59,072 nt of DNA from an uncultured bacterium (GTDB lineage Bacteria; Bacillota; Clostridia; TANB77; CAG-508). Location of the stretch: positions 1 to 59,072 of the forward strand of contig CAJMRY010000008.1 in NCBI GenBank assembly GCA_905215935.1. Direction: 5' to 3'. Below are positions 18,173 through 26,439 of the stretch, piece after piece. The first letter of the stretch is position 1. Each line of letters starts with the position of its first letter. Made by a program: the position numbers and the translations under genes. A model generated the notes under the pieces. The model was not told the DNA's origin, searched no databases, and worked only from the letters and a program-made list of their open reading frames with translations.

Positions 18173-19198
18173 TTATTCTTTATTCTCATTTAAATATCTT
18201 TGATACATTTCGTCCATACTAGAAATATATTGAGCATCTTGTTTTACTTTAAATTTTTCGTATTCATTTTCAGCTTTTTCTATTGCTTCTTTATGAGATA
18301 TAGAACCTGCATTTTCTAGTATCTTCTTTCTCCTAAATTTTAATAAATCATCTGTTGCATCAATCCAATTTTGCATTGTCATTATATGTCTTTCTTTAGC
18401 TTCATCTTCTGCAAATACTATAAAGAAATTGGTTAAATCATTTAATTTTTTCAATTCTTCTTCATTTAAATAATTTTTTGCTATTGCTACATCATACTTA
18501 TATATTAAACCATCTGGGCTATTTTTCCAGTTTGTAAGTCCCATATGTTCCTTATTTAAATCTACTCTATTATAAATAAGTTCTGCAGCAGTATGTCCAG
18601 AAATAGCATAATGTAATTTGTTTTGAACTATCTTAAAAAATGTATATGCTTCTTCTGACTTTGGATTATAGTCAACTGCTGTTGCTATAAATAAATCTGT
18701 TATTTTTTGATAAGCCATTCTTTCACTTGTACGAATTGTCTTTATTCTTTCTAATAACTCATCAAAATATTGTGCATTTACTTTGCCACCTTTTAAAAAT
18801 CTATCATCATCTAGTGCAAATCCTTTTATCATATATTCTTTTATTACTTTATTGGCCCATGTTCTAAATTTAATTGCTTTTTTAGAATTTACTCTAAAGC
18901 CAATAGAAATAATCATATCTAAATTATAATATATTACTGTTCTTTTAACATTTCTATTTCCTTCTTTTTGAACTAGTAAGGATTCCTTACTAGTTGAACT
19001 TTCTTCTAATTCTTGGTCATCATATATGTTTTTTATATGTATTGTAATATTATTTCTAGTTGTTTCAAATAATTTACTTAATGAGATTTGATTTAACCAT
19101 ACATTTTCATCTTCAAGTATAACTTGAATTTTTGTATTACCTTCTTCATCATTATAAAATAAAATATTATTTTCATTTCCAATTAGTTTATTATCCAT
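18173..19198 (-). CDS. RhuM-family protein
   Basis: A 341-residue protein matching the RhuM (virulence RhuM / KilA-N-like) family. Features are NVWLNQISLSKLFETTRNNITIHIKNI at the N-terminus (HTH-like), then YYNLDMIISIGFRVNSKKAI and FRTWANKVIKEYMIKGF, then SGHTAAELIYNR. These proteins are common cargo of mobile and pathogenicity islands. Their biochemical role is unknown, and an association with toxin-antitoxin or defence loci has been suggested. It is near the left end of the cotJC element and is transcribed away from the recombinase. No CGG codons are present. Confidence 0.82.
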   Translation of the reverse strand: MDNKLIGNENNILFYNDEEGNTKIQVILEDENVWLNQISLSKLFETTRNNITIHIKNIYDDQELEESSTSKESLLVQKEGNRNVKRTVIYYNLDMIISIGFRVNSKKAIKFRTWANKVIKEYMIKGFALDDDRFLKGGKVNAQYFDELLERIKTIRTSERMAYQKITDLFIATAVDYNPKSEEAYTFFKIVQNKLHYAISGHTAAELIYNRVDLNKEHMGLTNWKNSPDGLIYKYDVAIAKNYLNEEELKKLNDLTNFFIVFAEDEAKERHIMTMQNWIDATDDLLKFRRKKILENAGSISHKEAIEKAENEYEKFKVKQDAQYISSMDEMYQRYLNENKE

Positions 19199-19724
19199 AT
19201 AATATCGACCTCATTTCTTATTTGCTACATATTATCAAACATTAGTTCTTCTGTCAATCCATTATTATAATTTTATATAGATAAATAAATATTCAATGTG
19301 TTCTAAAAATTCTAATACACTGAGTGAACTAATTATATTTTTTCTAGTTCATTTAGTGTACTTTTATTAAAATTCCAGTTCACTATTTTTAATTTCAACG
19401 GAGAATAGCAGGTTTGAGTAAGTTCACTCGGTGAATTTTTACATCGCATTTGCTTAAAATTTCTGTTCTTTTATTAATATTAGAAGGCTTGTCCTTCTAT
19501 GTGTATAGGCGATATGTTAATATCGCTTTCCTGCCTTTAGTACTCACTTTAATTCATCCTAATTAAATTTATTTATGTTTACCAAAATAAACATACTTAT
19601 CCTTAAATCCTCTTAACTGAAAAATAATGTACTTATAAAATTAAGTCAAAGTTGTGCGATAGCACATTCATTTTAACTTTGACTTGATTTTATAAAGCAC
19701 ATTATAATAAAGAAATCTTGGGAT
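19199..19724. other. Gene-free, highly structured region within the element
   Basis: This 526-base spacer has several strong inverted repeats. One is TACACTGAGTGAACTA (19316-19331) with its complement at 19345-19360. Another is a ~21-bp stem TTATAAAATTAAGTCAAAG.. (19633-19653) with 19675-19695, enclosing GTGCGATAGCAC. Smaller hairpins are GCGATATGTTAATATCGC and AGAAGGCTTGTCCTTCT. No frame is credible. It may hold a non-coding RNA, terminators or recombination sites. Confidence 0.5.
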
Positions 19725-20855
19725 TTAAGATAAATAATCTTTTTTTATTGCAAATAAGAATACATTTTCATCAAAGAAATCATTATCCATTACTAAATAT
19801 CCTTTATTGTTATTTTGTATTCCAAAGCTATTTAATACTTTCCATGATATAGGCTTATTATCCACAATGTTAACTCCTGTAAACAGCATAGCATGATCAT
19901 AATTTAAGAAATCATATTTTTCAGCAATGCATTTCTCTAATTTTTTTATTCCTATTTTTTCAAAATCATACAAATTATTAAATAAAATTCCGTTCTTATT
20001 TTTGCAAGATGCACTCATAAATCTATAACTACATCCAAACCATACTGGTTGTTTATTTTTTAATGAATTAATTATACCCCTTTTTATGTCATTAATATTT
20101 AAATTTAAATATTCAGTATTATTTAAATTTGGAACATTAAAATCTAATTTGTATTTTTGATTATAGTCCATTTTAGATAAACTAATTATTTCTACATAAT
20201 CTTCTAAAATGTGATTAATATATACATTAGTAAATTCTACTGGTGTCATTTCCTTTCCAAAATTTAAATATTGCAAATCTATTTTAGTTGGCGGCTTTCC
20301 AAAAATATTTGATAGTATTTCATAGTTTTCTAACATCATTCTTTCTTTTAAATTATATAATTGTTTAATGTTACATTTATTTGACTTTTTATTAATGATA
20401 ATGTCAATATCATTAATGACTTTTTCTTTTATTAATTCATTTATATCATTAGGAATAAAATTGTTTTCTTTTATAGGCATCTGATGTTCTAGTACTACGC
20501 CATATTTTTTGATTAAATATTTAAATGACGAAAAATCACCACAAGTATTAATATAATCATATAATAAATATTTAATTTGACTGTATTGGCATTCAGTATT
20601 TATTATTTTATCATATAATAGATTTAGCTTTTCATATCTATCGAAAAATGAAATATAATTAGCAGAAATTTCAATTTTTTCTCCAAATTGATCAACTATT
20701 TTATTTCTTATCATATTAATTGCTGCATAAATCCAACATATAAAACTTCCTTTTTGATCGTATACTTTGTTATTCTTTATCTCAACATTAAAAGTTGTAT
20801 CCAATTTTTTGACTGTATCATTATCAATTAATTCATCATATATATCTAAGTCCAT
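19725..20855 (-). CDS. C1-type (bleomycin hydrolase/PepC-like) cysteine protease
   Basis: A 376-residue papain-fold peptidase. The catalytic cysteine sits in DQKGSFICWIYAAINMIRN (compare the PepC NQxxSGRCWxFA motif), the histidine in YDHAMLFTGV and the asparagine in WKVLNSFG. These are the three C1B landmarks in the right order. It is shorter than typical PepC/bleomycin hydrolase (~440-450), mainly in the middle. Those enzymes are cytosolic aminopeptidases; no signal peptide is seen. Its presence in an element excised during sporulation is unusual. It has a GGTGAG-type ribosome site. A substrate cannot be assigned. Confidence 0.78.
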   Translation of the reverse strand: MDLDIYDELIDNDTVKKLDTTFNVEIKNNKVYDQKGSFICWIYAAINMIRNKIVDQFGEKIEISANYISFFDRYEKLNLLYDKIINTECQYSQIKYLLYDYINTCGDFSSFKYLIKKYGVVLEHQMPIKENNFIPNDINELIKEKVINDIDIIINKKSNKCNIKQLYNLKERMMLENYEILSNIFGKPPTKIDLQYLNFGKEMTPVEFTNVYINHILEDYVEIISLSKMDYNQKYKLDFNVPNLNNTEYLNLNINDIKRGIINSLKNKQPVWFGCSYRFMSASCKNKNGILFNNLYDFEKIGIKKLEKCIAEKYDFLNYDHAMLFTGVNIVDNKPISWKVLNSFGIQNNNKGYLVMDNDFFDENVFLFAIKKDYLS

Positions 20856-21037
20856 ATATACTCACCTACTAATATTTTATTTTAAAAACATTTTAGCATA
20901 AGTTGTTTTAAGAGACAAGTACAATATTAAAGCCATTTTAAACTTATAAATATCTTTTAGAATTAAGGGAAATAAAAGGGAATTGATTTAGTAAATTGCC
21001 AATCATATAATGTTATTATAGAAAAAATAAATTTGCT

Positions 21038-21067
21038 CAAGACAAGCCTGTCTTGGGTATTTTTTTT
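21038..21067 (+). terminator. Terminator/attenuator upstream of the recombinase operon
   Basis: CAAGACA (21038-21044) pairs with TGTCTTG (21049-21055) and is followed by a run of T. It lies upstream of the 47-residue ORF and recombinase on the same strand, so it could limit read-through into them. Confidence 0.65.
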
Positions 21068-21102
21068 ATGCTTTTTTCATAAATTTTAAAGAGGCGATTT
21101 AT

Positions 21103-21246
21103 ATGTTGTTAGAAGAATATATTATTGAAAATACTAAAGTGAAATTTTATGATGACTACATTGTAGAAAATATTTCTAATCAAAAAGAATATATAGATAA
21201 TATTATAATTAATTTAATAAGAAAAATAAATCCTTCTTTGTTGTAA
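21103..21246 (+). CDS. 47-residue ORF upstream of the recombinase; candidate directionality factor
   Basis: ATG 21103 follows AAAGAGGCGATTTAT and encodes a 47-residue acidic protein beginning MLLEEYIIENTKVKFYDD and ending RKINPSLL. It ends 63 bases before the serine recombinase. I do not recognise a family. Small proteins next to large serine recombinases often act as recombination directionality factors (SprB does so for spsM). By position this is a candidate, but it could equally be a regulator or unrelated. Confidence 0.55.
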   Translation: MLLEEYIIENTKVKFYDDYIVENISNQKEYIDNIIINLIRKINPSLL

Positions 21247-21309
21247 TTTGTTTCAATTACAGATATAATAATGACAAGTTAAAGACAAATTACAAGGAAA
21301 GGAGGAAAT

Positions 21310-22869
21310 GTGCAAAATGGCACATATGCAATATATTTAAGAAAATCAAGAGAAGATATAGAATCTGAAAAATACGGTGAAGGAGAAACTTTAGCAAGGC
21401 ATGAGAAGATTTTAACTACTTTGGCAGAAAAACGAAATCTACATATTTCAAAAATTTATAGAGAAGTTGTAAGTGGCGAAACCATTAGTGAAAGAAAAGA
21501 AATGCAGAAACTTCTTAAAGATGTTGAAAACGAAAAATGGAATGGTGTTCTAGTTGTTGAAGTAGAAAGACTTGCTCGTGGAGATACTGCTGATCAAGGA
21601 AGAGTTTCAAAAGCTTTTAAATATTCACATACAAAAATTATTACACCCGTTAAAACTTATGATCCAGATAATGAATTTGATGAAGAATATTTTGAGTTTG
21701 GCTTATTTATGTCTAGGCGAGAATATAAGACTATAAATAGGCGTTTGCAAAGAGGTCGTGAAATGTCTGTTTCTGAAGGCAAGTTTGTGGGAAATATTGC
21801 TCCTTTTGGTTATGATAGAGTAAAGTTAAAAGATTCAAAAGGTTATACCTTATCTATCAATCAAAATGAAGCACCTATTGTAAAAGAAATTTTTAGATTA
21901 TATACTTTTGAAAGTAATACGATAGGTTCTGTTGTAAAACAGTTAAATGATATGAATTTAAAACCTAGAATTTCTGATGAATGGACTATTTCTTCTGTGA
22001 AAGATATTCTTTCTAATCCTACCTATATCGGTAAAATTGTTTGGAATAGAAGAAAACAAAAAAAGAAAACCCAAAATGGACATCTTATCATTAGTAGACC
22101 TCGAAATCAAGATTATTTAATTTATGATGGATTACATAAACCTATTATTGATAATAAGACTTGGGATTTAGTACAAGAAAAAAGAAAACAAAATACTCCA
22201 AAAGTAAAACATAGCCATCAAATTAAAAATCCATTAGTAGGATTCGTCTTTTGTGAGAAATGTGGCAAGCCTATGCAAAGGCGACCTTATACAAAAGCTG
22301 ATAACCCTGCAACACTTATATGTTCTAATTCAAAATGTGATAATATAAGTTCTAAACTTTATATAGTAGAAAATAAAATAATTGAAGCATTAAAAATATG
22401 GCTAGAAAATTATAAAATAGATTATGAAGTTAAAGATAATACAAATGCTGACAATAACAAACTAATTGAAAAGTCTATTGCTACTATTAAAAAAGATTTA
22501 AAAAAGGAAAGTGCTAAACTAAATAAAATTTATGATTTTTTAGAAAATGAAATTTATAGTAAAGATGAGTTTATAATTCGTTCAAAAGCTATAAAAGAAA
22601 AGATTGAAAACTTAGAAAATGAACTAAAAGAATATACTGAACTTCTAAATAAAAATAATGAAATACAAAATGAAAAGGAAACTATGATACCTAAATTAGA
22701 AAATGTAATTGATTTATACAATAAATTGGAAACTGCTGAGGATAAAAACATTTTACTGAAAAGCATTATTGCTAAAATTACATACCTAAAAACAGAAAAA
22801 GCCATAAAAAATGATTCAGACCCTACTAATTTTGAATTATATATATATCCCAAGATACCTAAAATTTAA
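21310..22869 (+). CDS. Large serine recombinase
   Basis: A 519-residue site-specific recombinase. The catalytic domain starts AIYLRKSREDIESE with the nucleophilic serine in RKS, and has the arginines of VEVERLARG. A recombinase domain follows (GFVGNIAPFGY-like segment KFVGNIAPFGYDRVK, YTFESNTIGSVVKQLND), then a zinc ribbon (CEKCGKPM...CSNSKC) and a C-terminal coiled coil (~370-470). GTG 21310 is chosen because AGGAGGAAAT precedes it and the frame begins MQNGTYAIYLR; an ATG two bases earlier is out of frame. It is the obvious catalyst for integration and excision of the cotJC element. All its arginine codons avoid CGG. Confidence 0.95.
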   Translation: MQNGTYAIYLRKSREDIESEKYGEGETLARHEKILTTLAEKRNLHISKIYREVVSGETISERKEMQKLLKDVENEKWNGVLVVEVERLARGDTADQGRVSKAFKYSHTKIITPVKTYDPDNEFDEEYFEFGLFMSRREYKTINRRLQRGREMSVSEGKFVGNIAPFGYDRVKLKDSKGYTLSINQNEAPIVKEIFRLYTFESNTIGSVVKQLNDMNLKPRISDEWTISSVKDILSNPTYIGKIVWNRRKQKKKTQNGHLIISRPRNQDYLIYDGLHKPIIDNKTWDLVQEKRKQNTPKVKHSHQIKNPLVGFVFCEKCGKPMQRRPYTKADNPATLICSNSKCDNISSKLYIVENKIIEALKIWLENYKIDYEVKDNTNADNNKLIEKSIATIKKDLKKESAKLNKIYDFLENEIYSKDEFIIRSKAIKEKIENLENELKEYTELLNKNNEIQNEKETMIPKLENVIDLYNKLETAEDKNILLKSIIAKITYLKTEKAIKNDSDPTNFELYIYPKIPKI

Positions 22870-22954
22870 TTGTTTACAAACTATTTATTTATAATAATTT
22901 CTCTGGTATAATCAGTAAAAATAAGAAATAAATCAAATGTTAGGAGAAATATAA

Positions 22955-23530
22955 ATGAACACAAGTCAAAAACATATTATTATAGCAGGAGTACCTAGAG
23001 CAGGAAAAACAACTCTATGCTCATACTTAGCAAAATCATTAAAATATCAACATCTAGCAATGGATGCAATTATTATGGGCATAGAAGTAGCATTTCCAGA
23101 AACAGGAATAAAACATACAGACCGTTGGGATTTATTATCAACAGGTAAAAATTGGACTAATTTTATTAAAAAAATATCATCTACAAGTAACTATGATAAA
23201 CTTTCATATAGACTAGCTTTTGATATGTATCATATTACTCCAAAAGAATATGTAGAAAATATAGATAGTTCTTGTTGTGATATTATTTTCTTAGGATACC
23301 CAAATATATCAATAGATCAGAAATTTAAACAAATAAGGCAATTCGACTCTATTTATGATTGGACAAGCCAAAGAGATGATTCAATTGTGAAAGAATATAT
23401 AAAAGATTACATAGAAATTAGTAAATATTTGCAAGAAGAATGTAAAAAATATAATTTAACATTTATTGATATCGGCGAAGATAGAGAAAACAAACTAAAA
23501 GATATAGCAAATAAAATACTAACAAAATAA
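22955..23530 (+). CDS. P-loop kinase-like protein
   Basis: A 191-residue protein with Walker A GVPRAGKTT (~13-21) near its N-terminus, then a hydrophobic beta-strand DIIFLGYP and a C-terminal IDIGEDRENKL. This is the layout of small adenylate-kinase/shikimate-kinase-like or gluconate-kinase-like P-loop proteins. The substrate is unknown. It is the last gene before the right end of the cotJC element, downstream of the recombinase in the same direction (85-base gap). It is likely accessory cargo. Confidence 0.7.
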   Translation: MNTSQKHIIIAGVPRAGKTTLCSYLAKSLKYQHLAMDAIIMGIEVAFPETGIKHTDRWDLLSTGKNWTNFIKKISSTSNYDKLSYRLAFDMYHITPKEYVENIDSSCCDIIFLGYPNISIDQKFKQIRQFDSIYDWTSQRDDSIVKEYIKDYIEISKYLQEECKKYNLTFIDIGEDRENKLKDIANKILTK

Positions 23531-23576
23531 TTATTTTACAGTCAATAGCTAAGATTGTAATTAATGTCTTTAGCTA

Positions 23577-23602
23577 TTGACATCATCATGGAACCTATTC
23601 TT
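23577..23602. other. Right attachment site of the cotJC element
   Basis: TTGACATCAT (23577-23586), CAT, GGAACC (23590-23595), TA, then TTCTT (23598-23602), where gene sequence resumes. Its blocks are inverted copies of those at the left junction. Confidence 0.85.
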
Positions 23603-23792
23603 CTGTTCCTATGTCATTCAATATTGCTTTTGCTTTTTGATCTGGCATTCCGAATCTTTGAGACAAATATCTAAGTGACGCTGCTAATTCTCCGTCTGGT
23701 CCTCCATATTGGCTAATAATAAATTTTGCTAAACGTGGATTTGGACATTTTATATTAATTGGATATTCTAAAGTCTTATTATAAGTCCACAT
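23598..23792 (-). CDS. cotJC: cotJC, 5' part (split by intervening element)
   Basis: The first 65 codons of CotJC: MWTYNKTLEYPINIK, NPRLAKFIISQYGGPDGELAA (first metal-binding helix) and NDIGTEE. It then runs into element sequence and a stop codon three bases later. Translation starts four bases inside the end of cotJB (GGGGGAATAATTAATG). The last codons (gga aca gaa gaa) align with gga acc aaa gaa at the other junction, so the crossover lies within the common AAGAA. Joining restores GTEELAHLE. Confidence 0.92.
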
Positions 23793-24169
23793 TAATTATT
23801 CCCCCTTTCCCATGGCCATGGTTCTTCAAGCCATCTCCATTTATTACATGGGAACATAATAGTTAATGGCCCATATACTTTTTGATATTTATCTGATAGT
23901 TCTTTAAATCTATTACTATATTCTTTATGCAAACAAATTGCTTTTTCATCATCAGGATGTGTATCCAAATATAAACCTAGCTCTATGATAGCAAATCTAT
24001 AACATTTTAATTGTTTTGCCATTTCTTCTCTTGTAATATCATTGCCTGTTTCACACTCATCTTTAGGTTCAAATTCAAATTTACAATTACAAGCACATTT
24101 ATCTTGATTCATATCACAAGAATTATTCATTTCAAATCCGCAACCACAATTATCATTAAAACTCATCAT
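23792..24169 (-). CDS. cotJB: Spore coat protein CotJB
   Basis: A 125-residue protein. The N-terminal ~45 residues are Cys/Asn-rich. The CotJB core follows, with CYRFAIIELGLYLDTHPDDEKAI, YSNRFKELSDKYQKVYGPLT and the Trp-rich end WRWLEEPWPWE. CotJB acts with CotJC and CotJA in the inner spore coat. It overlaps cotJA by four bases and cotJC by one, so all three are translationally coupled. The Cys-rich extension is longer than in Bacillus CotJB. Confidence 0.88.
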   Translation of the reverse strand: MMSFNDNCGCGFEMNNSCDMNQDKCACNCKFEFEPKDECETGNDITREEMAKQLKCYRFAIIELGLYLDTHPDDEKAICLHKEYSNRFKELSDKYQKVYGPLTIMFPCNKWRWLEEPWPWERGNN

Positions 24170-24552
24170 CTGTTACACCCCTCCCCTATTTCATTTTTTG
24201 CTCTTATAAATGCATTTTCTTCTATACTTTGGCATGGTACATATGGACTAACTAACTCTGGAAAAATTGTTCCCATTTTTAACCCTACACAAGGTACAAA
24301 AGTTTTATCCATTTCTTGTATTGGAACATAACTCTGCCCAAACATTGGATTTTCTGGAAATAATGATGTTTCTTCTTCAAATCCACAACCACAGTCATTT
24401 TTGCTATAAGTACAAGATGTCTTACATCCGCATTTATTAGTACACTCACACTTATATTCTGCAGTTGTTCCTACATTGTTGCATATGTCTTCAATTACTT
24501 TTTCATTATAATTTTTTTGACAGCAACATCTATTATATCTACGATTATACAT
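24166..24552 (-). CDS. cotJA: Spore coat protein CotJA
   Basis: A 128-residue protein with a Cys-rich N-terminal half (CCCQ, CECTNKCGCKTSC) and a CotJA-type C-terminal part (FGQSYVPIQEMDKTFVP, GTIFPELVSPYVP). It is the first gene of cotJA-cotJB-cotJC. Upstream, TATACAAT resembles the -10 of mother-cell sigma-E/K promoters, but no clear -35 partner is seen. The ribosome site is AAGGAGGAAG. Its Cys-rich tract, shared with CotJB and the CotJC tail, may allow disulfide or metal cross-linking of the coat. Confidence 0.82.
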   Translation of the reverse strand: MYNRRYNRCCCQKNYNEKVIEDICNNVGTTAEYKCECTNKCGCKTSCTYSKNDCGCGFEEETSLFPENPMFGQSYVPIQEMDKTFVPCVGLKMGTIFPELVSPYVPCQSIEENAFIRAKNEIGEGCNR

Positions 24553-24882
24553 ATTTTAACTTCCTCCTTATTTTATTGTATAATACATTTTATGACAGAG
24601 TCATATTAGCTGTTACATATTTTATGTTAATTTTTCATGTTTTGATGAACTTTTTAATTATTTAATATTAGTTAATTATCAATTTATCTTATTCTCCTTC
24701 TAAATCACCCATTAAAGTTTGAATCATTTTTTACTATATCTGTTTACAAAAAAATACAAATATAAAATGAAATTAATCATTAAATATTTGTAATATATAA
24801 ATAAACAAAAACTAGAATACATCTATATATTCTAGTTTCTGTTATTTTTATTAATATATCATAAAATTTTCTAAATAAAATC
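24553..24882. other. Spacer between cotJA and pyk
   Basis: AT-rich, no credible frame. It holds the cotJ promoter region and, at 24809-24838, a stem (AAACTAGAATA with TATTCTAGTTT) that probably terminates pyk. Confidence 0.6.
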
Positions 24883-26316
24883 TTATATTTTAACAACTCC
24901 ACCAACTGTTCTATTCATAATATCATCTTTATTTCCTGGCAAAATTGTTTCTCCTCCTGCTATTGCAACAACATCACCTGTATTTACATATCCTGCTTGT
25001 TTTGCAATTTCTATTCCTCTTGCTACTAATTCTTTAGCAGGTAAATTCTCTTTTACAAGTATTGGTGTAACATCCCAAGCTAAAGCTAATTGTTTGTATG
25101 TTTTTTCTGAAGATGTTACTGCATAAATTGGACAACATGGTAAAAAGCTTGATACTAATTTTGGTGTATCTCCACACTCTGTATATGCAAATATTGCTTT
25201 TGCATTCATTTGTAATGCTGTAGAACAAATAGAATGTGCTAAATAGAATTCATAATTTTTACTTTCTAAGTCATATTCTCTTCTTTTAAATCTTTTTCCA
25301 TAGTTTATTGAAGCTTCTACTGCTGTTGCGATTCTTGTCATTGTATCTACACACTCTACTGGATATTTTCCCATTGCACTTTCTCCAGATAACATTATAG
25401 CACCTGTTCCATCATATACTGCATTTGCAACATCAGATACTTCTGCTCTTGTTGCTCTTGGGTTTGTTGTCATAGATTCAAGCATTTGTGTAGCTGTTAT
25501 AACAAGCTTTCCTGCTCTATTACATTCTTTTATAAATCTTTTTTGAACAATTGGAACTTCTTCCATTGGAATTTCTACACCCATATCTCCACGAGCAACC
25601 ATAATTCCATCTGTAACTTCTAATATTTCTTGGAAATTATCAATTCCCTCTTGACTTTCTATTTTTGAAATTATCTTTATATCTTTTCCACCATTTTCAT
25701 CTAATACTTTACGAATAGCTAAAACATCAGATGCAGATCTAATAAATGAAGCTGCAATATAATCGAAATCTCCTTTACATCCATCTATTAAATCTTGAAT
25801 ATCTTTATCTTTTAATGCTGGTAAATTAATGTGTGTTCCAGGAACATTAATACTTTTTCTATTTCCTAGTTCTCCACCATTCATTACTTTACATACAACA
25901 TCTTTTCCTTCTATTCTATCTACTTCTATTTCTATTTTACCATCATCTATAAGTATTGTAGTTCCTGGTCTTACATCTTTATATAAGTCTTTGTAAGTTA
26001 CAGAAACTCTTTTGTCATTTCCAATTATATCTTCATTTACTAATGTAAATTCTTCTTCTGCTTTTAACACTACTGGTGATTCTTCTAATTTTCCTGTTCT
26101 TATTTCAGGTCCTTGTGTATCTAGTAATAAAGATACTGGCATATTAACTTCTTCTCTTGCTTGTCTGACTGCATTAATAAATTTTTCTTGATCAGCGTAT
26201 CCTCCATGAGAAAAGTTTATTCTAGCAACATTCATTCCTGCTTTTATCATTGCTTTTAAAGTTTCTACTTCTGCAGTTGCTGGTCCTATTGTACATACGA
26301 TTTTTGTTTTTTTCAT
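24883..26316 (-). CDS. pyk: Pyruvate kinase
   Basis: A 477-residue enzyme with KTKIVCTIGPA (start), GMNVARINFSHG, LLDTQGPEIRTG, KIESQEGIDNF, the active-site motif VARGDMGVEIP, ITATQMLESM and TRAEVSDVANAV. It makes pyruvate and ATP from phosphoenolpyruvate, the last step of glycolysis. Length is the short form, without the extra C-terminal PEP-utiliser domain found in Bacillus. It is monocistronic, with the glucan phosphorylase gene upstream on the same strand but separated by a terminator. Confidence 0.97.
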   Translation of the reverse strand: MKKTKIVCTIGPATAEVETLKAMIKAGMNVARINFSHGGYADQEKFINAVRQAREEVNMPVSLLLDTQGPEIRTGKLEESPVVLKAEEEFTLVNEDIIGNDKRVSVTYKDLYKDVRPGTTILIDDGKIEIEVDRIEGKDVVCKVMNGGELGNRKSINVPGTHINLPALKDKDIQDLIDGCKGDFDYIAASFIRSASDVLAIRKVLDENGGKDIKIISKIESQEGIDNFQEILEVTDGIMVARGDMGVEIPMEEVPIVQKRFIKECNRAGKLVITATQMLESMTTNPRATRAEVSDVANAVYDGTGAIMLSGESAMGKYPVECVDTMTRIATAVEASINYGKRFKRREYDLESKNYEFYLAHSICSTALQMNAKAIFAYTECGDTPKLVSSFLPCCPIYAVTSSEKTYKQLALAWDVTPILVKENLPAKELVARGIEIAKQAGYVNTGDVVAIAGGETILPGNKDDIMNRTVGGVVKI

Positions 26317-26400
26317 ATTATTTTTCCCTCCATATGCTTATACTTTACGACTTATTGGTAAAATATAATGATTTTAACACAATTTGTATTATATCACTAA

Positions 26401-26437
26401 AAAAGAGCATATTCAAGTATATGCTCTTTTATTTTTT
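26401..26437 (-). terminator. Terminator after glgP
   Basis: AAAAGAGCATAT (26401-26412) pairs with ATATGCTCTTTT (26419-26430). It is positioned to end the minus-strand glgP transcript. Confidence 0.8.
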
Positions 26438-26439
26438 AC

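Larger units (their letters stand above)
18044..23600 (+). mobile_element. 5.56-kb recombinase element inserted in cotJC (skin-like)
   Basis: The element lies between two copies of TTCTT inside cotJC. It encodes a large serine recombinase, a 47-residue ORF upstream of it, a P-loop kinase-like protein, a C1-type protease and a RhuM-family protein. It shows no phage structural, replication or conjugation genes. Excision between the TTCTT repeats restores cotJC precisely. The joined ends form a 46-bp inverted-repeat attP with arms TTGACATCAT/ATGATGTCAA and GGAACC/GGTTCC around an 8-base centre. This matches large serine recombinase att structure and the known skin (sigK) and spsM intervening elements. 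Developmental control is inferred from the target gene. Confidence 0.9.
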
